DNA from: Verrucomicrobiota bacterium
Lineage (GTDB): Bacteria; Verrucomicrobiota; Verrucomicrobiia; Opitutales; Oceanipulchritudinaceae
Direction of reading: 5' to 3'
DNA: 15,062 bases
Assembly (NCBI GenBank): GCA_009908535.1
Contig: JAAAOD010000054.1
Location: forward strand, 1-15,062
Shown: piece after piece, positions 1 through 6,437 of the stretch
Layout of the letters: every line of letters begins with the position of its first letter
Numbering within the stretch: position 1 is the first letter of the stretch
Made by a program: the position numbers and the translations under genes
Notes under the pieces: generated by a model
What the model was told of the DNA's origin: nothing
Databases searched by the model: none
The model's input: the letters and a program-made list of their open reading frames with translations, nothing else

Positions 1-439
1 GGTACCCGCCCGCCATGAGGACGAGCCCGAAATAGCCGCTGAATATCGGCCCCCATTCCGGGTCGCCAAGATATGCGATGGTCATCGGTAAGGTAAGGGT
101 TCCGAGAATGCCCACAGCCAGAAACGCCCAGGCGGCGAGAAACTTCCCTAATACGGCCTGTGCGAGGGTGACGGGATAGGTGAAGAGCAGCTCGCTCGTC
201 CCCGAACGGATTTCCTCCGACCAGAGGCGCATCCCCACCGCCGGAACAAGAAAAAGAAAGACCCACGGCATGAAAGTGAAGAAGCTGTTCAGGCTCGCGC
301 TGTTGCTCTCGAAGAGCCGGCCGATGAACCACGTAAGGCTCACCGTGGAAACGGCGAAGACCGTGAGGAAAACGTAGGCGATCGGGGTGCGGAAATATCC
401 GAGGAACTCGCGTTTGAATACGGGCAGCAAGGCGTTCAT
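1..439 (-). CDS. ABC-2 type transporter permease, GldF-like (partial, C-terminus beyond left edge)
   Basis: The first 146 residues are visible, starting MNALLPVFKREFLGYF at the ATG on 439-437; the rest runs off the window. An N-terminal amphipathic stretch (KREFLGYFRTP) is followed by hydrophobic segments at about residues 20-40, 54-70, 95-120 and from about 131. The sequence RLWSEEIRSGTSELLFTYPV between membrane segments is typical of ABC-2 permeases of the GldF/NosY type, which export unidentified substrates across the inner membrane. It lies 22 bases after the stop of the ATPase gene on the same strand, so the two very likely form one transcript and one transporter. In related genomes a GldG-like auxiliary protein often follows, but that would be outside this window. 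The family call is firm and the substrate is unknown. No Shine-Dalgarno sequence is visible before the ATG. Confidence 0.82.
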   Translation of the reverse strand, partial: MNALLPVFKREFLGYFRTPIAYVFLTVFAVSTVSLTWFIGRLFESNSASLNSFFTFMPWVFLFLVPAVGMRLWSEEIRSGTSELLFTYPVTLAQAVLGKFLAAWAFLAVGILGTLTLPMTIAYLGDPEWGPIFSGYFGLVLMAGGY

Positions 440-461
440 GGGGAAACAGGACGGGTGGATA

Positions 462-1385
462 TTAATTCAGGGCGTTGCCGGTTAGTTCCGCGAACACCCG
501 GTCGAGGTGAAGCGGCAGCGGTTGCAGATCGTCGAAGTGCCAGTTCCGGCTCCGCGCTTCGTGCAGGAGACGAGGGGTCACCGGCTTGCCGTCGGCCGGG
601 CGCAGAACGAGAGAGCCGTCCTCGCGCTCGATGCGGAGCCCCGCCTCCTCGGAGGCCCATGAACTCAGCGTCTCCAGCTGGTCCTCGCGGGCATGGACCC
701 GCACCGCCCCGGCGTCCGGATGGCGGTGCCGGAGTTCTTCCGGGCTCGCGTCGGTGACGACTTTTCCATGATTGATGATGAGAACCCGGCTGCACATCGC
801 CTCCACTTCCTCAAGGATATGGGTGCTCAACAGAATGGCTTTCTCCGCCGCCATGCTCTTGATGAGCTTGCGCACCTCCCGCTTCTGGTTCGGATCAAGG
901 CCGTCCGTCGGTTCATCGAGGATGAGGTAGCGCGGATCGTGCAGCACCGCCTGTGCGAGCCCCACGCGCTGACGATAGCCCTTACTCAACGTTTCCAGGG
1001 TCTGGTTGAGCACCTGCTCAAGGTGGCAGAGCTCCACCGCCCGCCGAAAGGCCGCTTTCCTTGCCGCACCCCGCAGCCCGTGCAACTCGGCCGCGAATTC
1101 AAGGAACTCCCGCACTGTCATCTCAGGGTACAAGGGACCGGTTTCCGGAAGATACCCGAACATCCTCTTCGCCGCGAGCGGGTTCTCGAGGATGTCGTGT
1201 CCGCCGACCTTCGCGGTACCGCTGTCCGGGCGAAGAAAGCCCGTGATCAGTTTCATCGTGGTCGATTTCCCGGCCCCGTTGGGACCGAGAAAACCGAGAA
1301 TTTCCCCGGGCTCGACGCGGAAGCTGACCTTCTCCACCGCCGCAATCGTCCCGAAATGTTTAACCAAATCACGTGCTTCAATCAT
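462..1385 (-). CDS. ABC transporter ATP-binding protein (GldA/CcmA-type exporter ATPase)
   Basis: This 307-residue protein hydrolyses ATP to drive the neighbouring permease. Visible motifs are Walker A GPNGAGKST (about 34-42), signature LSKGYRQRVGLAQ (133-145), Walker B YLILDEPTDGLDP (153-165) and the switch histidine in LLSTHILEEVE (H189). The position of the usual Q-loop reads GYLPETGPLYPEMTVREFL, a form common in GldA-like ATPases. About 95 C-terminal residues follow the nucleotide-binding domain, as in ATPases of drug, Na+ and gliding-type ABC-2 exporters. I chose the ATG at 1385 (MIEARDLVKHFG) because the family begins there. An in-frame TTG at 1406 would add seven residues, MAANHAT, with no better ribosome site. 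A plausible promoter lies 65-92 bases upstream. The substrate cannot be told from sequence. Confidence 0.9.
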   Translation of the reverse strand: MIEARDLVKHFGTIAAVEKVSFRVEPGEILGFLGPNGAGKSTTMKLITGFLRPDSGTAKVGGHDILENPLAAKRMFGYLPETGPLYPEMTVREFLEFAAELHGLRGAARKAAFRRAVELCHLEQVLNQTLETLSKGYRQRVGLAQAVLHDPRYLILDEPTDGLDPNQKREVRKLIKSMAAEKAILLSTHILEEVEAMCSRVLIINHGKVVTDASPEELRHRHPDAGAVRVHAREDQLETLSSWASEEAGLRIEREDGSLVLRPADGKPVTPRLLHEARSRNWHFDDLQPLPLHLDRVFAELTGNALN

Positions 1386-1449
1386 GGTGGCGTGGTTTGC
1401 GGCCAACCCCAGCAGCGATCATGCCATGCGGGATAGGTTTCTTTAAAAT

Positions 1450-1477
1450 ATTGTAATGGAATAGCTTACATGGTAAA
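1450..1477 (-). promoter_or_regulatory. Putative sigma70-type promoter for the ABC transporter genes
   Basis: Reading the minus strand, TTTACC (1477-1472) is followed after 16 bases by TACAAT (1455-1450), five of six matches to the -10 consensus. Transcription would start near 1443, giving a leader of about 58 bases to the ATG at 1385. The surrounding stretch is AT-rich, in contrast with the GC-rich genes on either side. The -35 match is only moderate and the spacing is one base short of ideal. Confidence 0.4.
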
Positions 1478-1563
1478 TAAATCCGCCTTCTCCCGGTTCC
1501 TCCCGGCACACCCGGTCGACCGTGTAGTGACAAAATAGCTCAAATTCGGAGGACCAGGGACCT

Positions 1564-1592
1564 TTGATAAGCAAACATAATAAGCGGATAAT
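1564..1592 (+). promoter_or_regulatory. Putative strong sigma70-type promoter for gap
   Basis: TTGATA (1564-1569) and GATAAT (1587-1592) are separated by exactly 17 bases; each hexamer matches the consensus at five of six positions. The start site would be near 1599, leaving about 140 bases of leader before the gap ATG at 1739. This is the best promoter-like sequence in the window and fits a highly expressed glycolytic gene. Confidence 0.6.
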
Positions 1593-1617
1593 CCGGGATA
1601 ACGAAAATTAATTCCTT

Positions 1618-1640
1618 GCCGCACGGGGCCCGGCCCCTAC
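1618..1640 (-). repeat. GC palindrome with GTAG head in the gap leader (REP-like)
   Basis: On the plus strand GGGGC (1625-1629), CCG and GCCCC (1633-1637) form a perfect five-pair hairpin, followed by CTAC. Read on the minus strand it is a GTAG head followed by a GC-rich palindrome and the tail CCCCGTGCGG, close to the CCTTGTGCGG of the element at 4909-4933. It lies inside the predicted gap leader. It has no T-run, so it is not an ordinary terminator. It could be a degenerate REP-like element or simply a leader stem-loop. Confidence 0.35.
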
Positions 1641-1738
1641 ACCTCGACAACGCAAACCTTTGGTGACGGGGAGGAGAGGACTTGACGTCCGCCTTCCCCG
1701 TTGAAGGAATAACACTTCCAACTTACAGGAAAAGACCT

Positions 1739-2782
1739 ATGGCAACGAAAATAGCAATCAACGGATTCGGACGCATCGGCCGTCTCGTTTTCCGCGCGCT
1801 CGTGGAGCAAAACCTCCTCGGCAAAGAATACGACGTGGTCGCGATCAACGACCTCGTGCCGGCGGACAACCTCGCCTACTTGTTGAAGTACGATTCCATC
1901 CAGGGACGCTTCGATGGCACGGTGACCAGCGAGAAAAGCTCCCCGGATGCGAAGGAAGACGACATGCTCGTGGTGAACGGGCACAAGATCCAGTGCCTCG
2001 CGGTGAAGGAAGGTCCTTCCGCGATGCCCTGGTCCGAGCTCGGGGTGGAGGTGGTCCTTGAGTGCACCGGCCTCTTCGTCCAGGACACCCTCGCGGAAGG
2101 CCACCTCAAGAGCGGCGCCAAGAAGGTCATCCTTTCCGCCCCGGGCAAAGGGGACAACGTCAAGACGGTCGTCATGGGCGTCAACGAGGACACCCTGACC
2201 GGGGACGACGCCATCATTTCCAACGCCTCCTGCACGACGAACTGTCTGGCCCCCATGACCAAGGTGGTCCTGGACAACTTCGGCATCAAGGAAGGCCTCA
2301 TGACCACCGTGCACAGCTACACCTCCACGCAGAAGACCGTGGACGGGCCCAGCCGCAAGGACTGGAAAGGCGGACGCACGGCGGCCCTCAACATCATCCC
2401 GGCCAGCACCGGCGCCGCCAAGGCGGTGGGCCTCGTCATTCCGGAGGTGAAGGGCAAGCTCACCGGCATGGCCTTCCGCGTTCCGACCCCGACCGTCTCC
2501 GTCGTCGACCTGACCGTGAAGACGGAAAAGGAAACCAGCTACGAGGAAATCTGCCGGAAGATGAAGGAAGCCGCCGAAGGCGACCTCAAGGGCATCCTCG
2601 AGTACACCGAAGACCAGGTGGTCAGCTCCGATTTCATCCATTGCAAGTCGTCCTCGATCTTCGACGCGGGCAGCGGGATCGGCCTCAGCGACACCTTCTT
2701 CAAGCTCGTCAGCTGGTACGATAACGAGTGGGGTTACTCCAATCGGGTGGTTGATCTCCTCAAAAAGGTGGTCGCCCTTTAA
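1739..2782 (+). CDS. gap: Type I glyceraldehyde-3-phosphate dehydrogenase
   Basis: The 347-residue cytosolic enzyme oxidises and phosphorylates glyceraldehyde 3-phosphate to 1,3-bisphosphoglycerate with NAD+. The Rossmann motif INGFGRIGR is at residues 7-15. The acidic D38 of AIND suggests preference for NAD+ over NADP+. The catalytic motif SNASCTTNC carries C165, and the partner H192 lies in TTVHSYT. The C-terminal WYDNEWGYSNRVVDL is classic. The start is the ATG at 1739, giving MATKIAINGFG, with AGGA eight bases upstream. A TTG at 1682 would add 19 unneeded residues. The protein is about 16 residues longer than E. coli GapA because of extra residues near NLLGKEYDVV and SSPDAKEDDMLVVNG. It is the first gene of a gap-pgk-tpiA cluster, with its own promoter and a terminator directly downstream. 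Confidence 0.97.
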   Translation: MATKIAINGFGRIGRLVFRALVEQNLLGKEYDVVAINDLVPADNLAYLLKYDSIQGRFDGTVTSEKSSPDAKEDDMLVVNGHKIQCLAVKEGPSAMPWSELGVEVVLECTGLFVQDTLAEGHLKSGAKKVILSAPGKGDNVKTVVMGVNEDTLTGDDAIISNASCTTNCLAPMTKVVLDNFGIKEGLMTTVHSYTSTQKTVDGPSRKDWKGGRTAALNIIPASTGAAKAVGLVIPEVKGKLTGMAFRVPTPTVSVVDLTVKTEKETSYEEICRKMKEAAEGDLKGILEYTEDQVVSSDFIHCKSSSIFDAGSGIGLSDTFFKLVSWYDNEWGYSNRVVDLLKKVVAL

Positions 2783-2819
2783 AGCGGTCCCCGGTCGATC
2801 CACGGTTTCCCTTTTTGCG

Positions 2820-2860
2820 CCGCCCCCTGCGTTCCCAATCGCTGCGGGGCGGTTTTTTTT
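2820..2860 (+). terminator. Intrinsic terminator between gap and pgk
   Basis: CCGCCCC (2820-2826) pairs with GGGGCGG (2846-2852) in seven GC pairs with a 19-base loop that can partly pair further, followed at once by eight T residues (2853-2860). It lies 37 bases after the gap stop and 30 bases before the pgk start. It should end or reduce transcription from the gap promoter. No promoter is visible between it and pgk, so partial read-through is the likely design. Confidence 0.78.
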
Positions 2861-2890
2861 CCTAACCTCGAACCTTCACCAGAATTACCA

Positions 2891-4084
2891 ATGGCTACCA
2901 AGACGATCAAAGACATGGAATGCCGCGGAAAGCGAGTGCTCGTCCGCGTGGACTTCAACGTGCCGGTGGAAAACGGCGCCATTTCCGATGACACGCGCAT
3001 CGAAGCCGCCCTTCCCACCATCCGCCACCTCGTCGAAAGAGGGGGTCGCGTCATCCTGATGAGCCATCTCGGCCGGCCCAAGGGGAAACGGGATGAGGCC
3101 TACAGCCTCGCGCCGGTGGCGGCGGCCCTCTCCGAAAAGCTGGGACAGCCGGTTGCCTTCGCCAATGATTGCGTGGGTGAGGAAGCGGCCTCGGCCGCGG
3201 ACGCGCTCGGCGACGGGGAAGTCCTCCTCCTCGAGAACCTGCGTTTCCACAAGGGAGAGACCGATAACGACGCCGCTTTCGCAAAGGACCTCGCCTCCCT
3301 CGCCGAGATGTACGTCAACGACGCTTTCGGTACCGCCCACCGGGCGCATGCCAGCACGGAGGGAGTGACGCATCATCTCAGCCCCTGTGTTTGCGGATTC
3401 CTCATCGAGAAGGAACTGAAATTCCTCGGGGACTGGACCTCGCGTCCGGAGCGCCCCTTCGTCGTCATCCTCGGCGGGGCCAAGGTCAGCGATAAAATCA
3501 GCGTCATCGACGCCCTTCTCGAAAAGGCGGACACGATCCTTATCGGCGGCGCCATGGCCTACACCTTCCGTCTCGCCCTTGGCGGAAAAGTGGGGGACAG
3601 CCTCGCCGAACCCGACAAGGTGGAAACCGCAAGGGCCGCGCTGGAAAAAGCGAAAAAGAACGGCGTCACTTTCCTTCTGCCGGAGGACAATCTCGTCTGC
3701 GGCGACCTCGATTTCAAAGGCGGATCTCTCGGCGAGACGAAGATCATCGAGGGCGACATCGAGGACGGCTGGGAAGGCGTCGACATCGGCCCGAAGACGA
3801 TCGAGCGCTACAGCGCGGCCGTCCGCGACGCCGCCACCGTCCTCTGGAACGGTCCCATGGGGATTTTCGAAATCGCCGCCTCCGCGAAGGGGACCTTCGC
3901 CATCGCCGAGGCGGTCGCCGCGAGCGACTGTGTCTCCATCATCGGGGGCGGCGATTCCGTGAAGGCGATCAAGCAGAGCGGCCATTCCGCCAACGTCAGC
4001 TTCATGAGCACCGGCGGCGGGGCCAGCCTCGAGTTCCTCGAAGGCAAACAGCTTCCCGGCGTCGTCGCTCTCGACAAGGCCTGA
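2891..4084 (+). CDS. pgk: Phosphoglycerate kinase
   Basis: This 397-residue cytosolic monomer transfers the acyl phosphate of 1,3-bisphosphoglycerate to ADP, making ATP and 3-phosphoglycerate. The N-domain substrate residues are in RVDFNVP (19-25, with D21 and N23) and SHLGRPKG (58-65), followed by VNDAFGTAHRAHAST. The C-domain nucleotide site has GGAKVSDK (195-202), LWNGPMGIFE, GGGDSVKAI (352-360) and the glycine triplet of STGGGASLEFLEG (375-377). Length and every family motif are intact. The ATG at 2891 has no Shine-Dalgarno sequence; its context ACCAATGGCTA recurs at tpiA. It probably depends on read-through of the gap terminator and is followed 35 bases later by tpiA. Confidence 0.97.
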   Translation: MATKTIKDMECRGKRVLVRVDFNVPVENGAISDDTRIEAALPTIRHLVERGGRVILMSHLGRPKGKRDEAYSLAPVAAALSEKLGQPVAFANDCVGEEAASAADALGDGEVLLLENLRFHKGETDNDAAFAKDLASLAEMYVNDAFGTAHRAHASTEGVTHHLSPCVCGFLIEKELKFLGDWTSRPERPFVVILGGAKVSDKISVIDALLEKADTILIGGAMAYTFRLALGGKVGDSLAEPDKVETARAALEKAKKNGVTFLLPEDNLVCGDLDFKGGSLGETKIIEGDIEDGWEGVDIGPKTIERYSAAVRDAATVLWNGPMGIFEIAASAKGTFAIAEAVAASDCVSIIGGGDSVKAIKQSGHSANVSFMSTGGGASLEFLEGKQLPGVVALDKA

Positions 4085-4119
4085 ACCTTACCTGTCCTGA
4101 AAAATTAACGACAAAACCA

Positions 4120-4893
4120 ATGGCTAACGTGACCAGAAAATATCTCATCGCCGGCAACTGGAAGATGAACAAGACCGCTTCCGAAGGGGCCGAGTTGGTG
4201 CAGGAAATCAATCTCGCCCTCGGCAAACAGACCGACGTCGGCGTGGCGGTTTGTCCGCCCTTCACCGCGCTCGAAAACTGCGCCCGCAGCCTCGAGGACA
4301 GCAATATCCAACTCGGTGCGCAGAACATGTATCCGAAATCCGAGGGCGCCTACACCGGGGAGGTCTCCCCGGTGATGCTGCGCAGCCTCTTCTGTACCTT
4401 CGTCATTCTCGGCCACAGCGAGCGCCGCGAGTACTTCGAGGAGGACGACGCCTTCATCAACGAGAAGGTGCTGGCCGCCCTGCAAAGCTCCCTCAAACCG
4501 ATCCTCTGTGTCGGAGAAACCCTCGAACAGCGTGAGGCCGGACAGACCATGGAAGTGGTCAAGAAACAGCTCGCCGGCGGACTCGAAGGGGTGAAGGCCG
4601 ACCATGCCGACAACATCGTCATCGCCTACGAACCCGTCTGGGCCATCGGGACCGGCAAAACCGCCACGCCCGAGATGGCGCAGGAGGTGCACAAGATGAT
4701 CCGCGACGAACTGGTCGCCTTTTACGGGGAGACCGCCGCGGAGAAAATCCGCATCCTTTACGGCGGTTCCATGAAGCCGGAGAACGCCTCCGAACTCATG
4801 GACCAGGCGGACATCGACGGCGGCCTGATCGGCGGAGCTTCCCTCAAGGCGAAGAGCTTTATTGAGCTGGTCGAAATCGCCCGCGCGAAATAA
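4120..4893 (+). CDS. tpiA: Triosephosphate isomerase
   Basis: The 257-residue TIM-barrel enzyme interconverts dihydroxyacetone phosphate and glyceraldehyde 3-phosphate, feeding gap. The catalytic residues are all visible: K15 in AGNWKMNKT, H99 in GHSERRE, and E171 in the AYEPVWAIGTGKTA loop region. The phosphate-binding motifs YGGSMKPENA and GGLIGGASL are near the C-terminus. Length is normal for the family. The ATG at 4120 follows an A-rich stretch without a Shine-Dalgarno sequence. It lies 35 bases after pgk on the same strand and is probably co-transcribed with it. A GC-rich hairpin region follows the stop and separates it from mpl. Confidence 0.97.
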   Translation: MANVTRKYLIAGNWKMNKTASEGAELVQEINLALGKQTDVGVAVCPPFTALENCARSLEDSNIQLGAQNMYPKSEGAYTGEVSPVMLRSLFCTFVILGHSERREYFEEDDAFINEKVLAALQSSLKPILCVGETLEQREAGQTMEVVKKQLAGGLEGVKADHADNIVIAYEPVWAIGTGKTATPEMAQEVHKMIRDELVAFYGETAAEKIRILYGGSMKPENASELMDQADIDGGLIGGASLKAKSFIELVEIARAK

Positions 4894-4908
4894 CCATTCC
4901 CGGAGAGG

Positions 4909-4950
4909 GTAGGACCCCGCCTTGTGCGGGGCCTTCCCCGAGCGGGGGTC
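4909..4950 (+). repeat. GTAG-headed GC palindrome and second hairpin between tpiA and mpl (REP-like or attenuator-like)
   Basis: The GTAG head (4909-4912) is followed by arm A GACCCCGC (4913-4920), loop CTTGT, and arm B GCGGGG (4926-4931). Arms C CCCCG (4936-4940) and D GCGGGGGTC (4942-4950) follow. A pairs with B over six GC pairs. C can pair with D only through a four-pair stem, but B can also pair with C, and A with D over eight positions with one bulge, so two exclusive folds are possible. No T-run follows. A GTAG head beside a palindrome is the hallmark of REP elements. The last arm ends 24 bases before the mpl ATG. Confidence 0.45.
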
Positions 4951-4974
4951 GCCGCCGCATTACCGGCCACGATC

Positions 4975-6378
4975 ATGCGCCTGTACTTCATGGGAATCTG
5001 CGGCACCGGCATGGGCAACGGGGCCTTGCTGATGCGCGCCCTCGGGCATGAGGTGACCGGTGCCGATCAGAATGCCTATCCGCCCATGTCCGACCGCTTG
5101 CGCGAGGCCGGGGTGGAGGTGCTGGAGGGGTATGACCCGCAAAGGCTCGAGGAGCTTCGTCCGGACCTCGTCGTCATCGGGAATGTGCATACGCGCGGCA
5201 ATCCAGAGGTGGAATGGCTCCTATCCGGTCGGGCCGTTCCCTTCGTCTCCCTTCCGGAATTGCTGGCCCGGGAAATCCTCGGCCGGCGTCGCACCGTGGT
5301 CGTCGCCGGAACGCATGGAAAAACCACGACGACGACCCTTGCGGCGTGGTTGTTGCGCGAAGCGGGCCACGATCCTGGATTCCTGATCGGCGGGGTACCG
5401 CTGGACCTGCCCGTCGGGGCGCACGCGGGGAATGCGGCGGCGCCCTTCGTGATCGAGGGGGACGAATACGACAGCGCCTTTTTCGACAAGCGCAGCAAGT
5501 TCATTCATTACTGTCCTTCCGTTCTTGTCCTCAACAATCTCGAGTTCGATCACGCGGACATTTTCCGGGATCTGGAGGATGTGCGGCGGACCTTCCGGCA
5601 CCTTCTCAAGCTGGTCCCCGCCAACGGGGCCATCCTCGCCAATGCCGATGACGCGGAGGTGGAAGGCCTGCTCGACCTCGACTGGGCGCCGGTCCTCCGG
5701 GTGGGGCTTTCCGAACGCGCCGACCTGCGCATCACCGATTTTGAGGAAGGTCCCCGGGGTGCGGCCTTTTCGCTGCGATTTCACGGAAAGCCATGGGGCC
5801 GCATACAATGGTCCCTCCCGGGTCTGTTCAACGCCCGCAACTTTGCCATGGCGGCCATGGCGGCCGCCCGCGCCCTCGGTCTGCGCGATCCCACGGAATT
5901 TCCCCTCGGGGATCCGGGCCGCTTCCGCGGAGTGAAATGCCGGCAGGAGGTCTTGTCGGAAGGGGAGGGAGCCACCATTTTACGCGATTTCGCCCACCAT
6001 CCCACCGCCGTTCGCGAAACCATTCTGTCGTTGCGGAATCGCTACCCGGAGCGGCCTTTGCACATCGCCTTCGAGGCCCGCTCCAATACGGCCTGCCGCA
6101 AAATCCACGAGACGGAATTCGAGATCGTCTTCGACCTCGCCGACCGCGTCCACCTCGGTTCCGTTCATCGCGCGGAGCGTTATCCGGAGAACGACCGCAT
6201 CGATTTCGAGGGCATGGTGAAACGTCTTGGCGGGAAAGCTACCGCCTATACCGGGAATGAGGAACTTGAGGCCGGTCTTGTGAAGGAGCTGGGGCGGCGG
6301 CCGGAGGCCGTCGTGGTCTTTTTCAGCAACGGTTCCTTCGACGGGGTTGCGGAACGCGTTGCCGGAAGGATCGGCTGA
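4975..6378 (+). CDS. mpl: UDP-N-acetylmuramate:L-alanyl-gamma-D-glutamyl-meso-diaminopimelate ligase (murein peptide ligase)
   Basis: This 467-residue cytosolic Mur-family ligase joins recycled L-Ala-gamma-D-Glu-meso-DAP tripeptide to UDP-MurNAc, using ATP, so that cell-wall peptides are reused. The N-terminal nucleotide-binding motif is GICGTGMGN (7-15). The ATP loop is GTHGKTTTT (112-120). The stretch DEYDSAFFDKRSKF (163-176) is the pattern that separates Mpl from MurC, followed by NNLEFDHADIF (187-197). The C-terminal domain has AHHPTAV (340-346) and FEARSNTACRKIHE. Length is close to E. coli Mpl (about 457). I prefer the ATG at 4975, giving MRLYFMGICGTG. A GTG at 4924 would place the start inside the upstream hairpin. 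Its presence implies DAP-type peptidoglycan with turnover. Confidence 0.93.
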   Translation: MRLYFMGICGTGMGNGALLMRALGHEVTGADQNAYPPMSDRLREAGVEVLEGYDPQRLEELRPDLVVIGNVHTRGNPEVEWLLSGRAVPFVSLPELLAREILGRRRTVVVAGTHGKTTTTTLAAWLLREAGHDPGFLIGGVPLDLPVGAHAGNAAAPFVIEGDEYDSAFFDKRSKFIHYCPSVLVLNNLEFDHADIFRDLEDVRRTFRHLLKLVPANGAILANADDAEVEGLLDLDWAPVLRVGLSERADLRITDFEEGPRGAAFSLRFHGKPWGRIQWSLPGLFNARNFAMAAMAAARALGLRDPTEFPLGDPGRFRGVKCRQEVLSEGEGATILRDFAHHPTAVRETILSLRNRYPERPLHIAFEARSNTACRKIHETEFEIVFDLADRVHLGSVHRAERYPENDRIDFEGMVKRLGGKATAYTGNEELEAGLVKELGRRPEAVVVFFSNGSFDGVAERVAGRIG

Positions 6379-6401
6379 AGCCGGAAAGCGGGCCTCCAAC
6401 G

Positions 6402-6431
6402 TTGACCTTCCCTTTCCGGCCCTCCGATATT
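6402..6431 (+). promoter_or_regulatory. Possible promoter giving a leaderless glycosylase transcript
   Basis: TTGACC (6402-6407) and GATATT (6426-6431) are 18 bases apart, with five and four consensus matches. An overlapping TATTAT at 6428-6433 fits the -10 better but is 20 bases away. Either would start transcription close to the ATG at 6438, so the mRNA would have almost no leader. The same TTG is the only alternative start codon, and its use here as a -35 element favours the ATG. Confidence 0.3.
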
Positions 6432-6437
6432 ATTTCC

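Noticed and set aside
1682..1712. TTGACG as a second gap promoter
   Set aside because: No acceptable -10 hexamer lies 16 to 18 bases downstream; the pair at 1564-1592 is far better.
1637..2803. Long open frame of 388 codons on the minus strand across gap
   Set aside because: It is a mirror of the gap coding frame in GC-rich DNA. Its product is rich in Gly, His, Asp, Val and Glu with no family motif, and gap is unquestionable.
2885..3985. Long open frame on the minus strand opposite pgk
   Set aside because: Shadow of pgk caused by G/C-ending codons; low-complexity composition and no recognisable domain.
4924..4974. GTG start extending mpl by 17 residues
   Set aside because: The extension would be translated from inside a GC hairpin, and the family begins at the MRLYFMGICGTG start.
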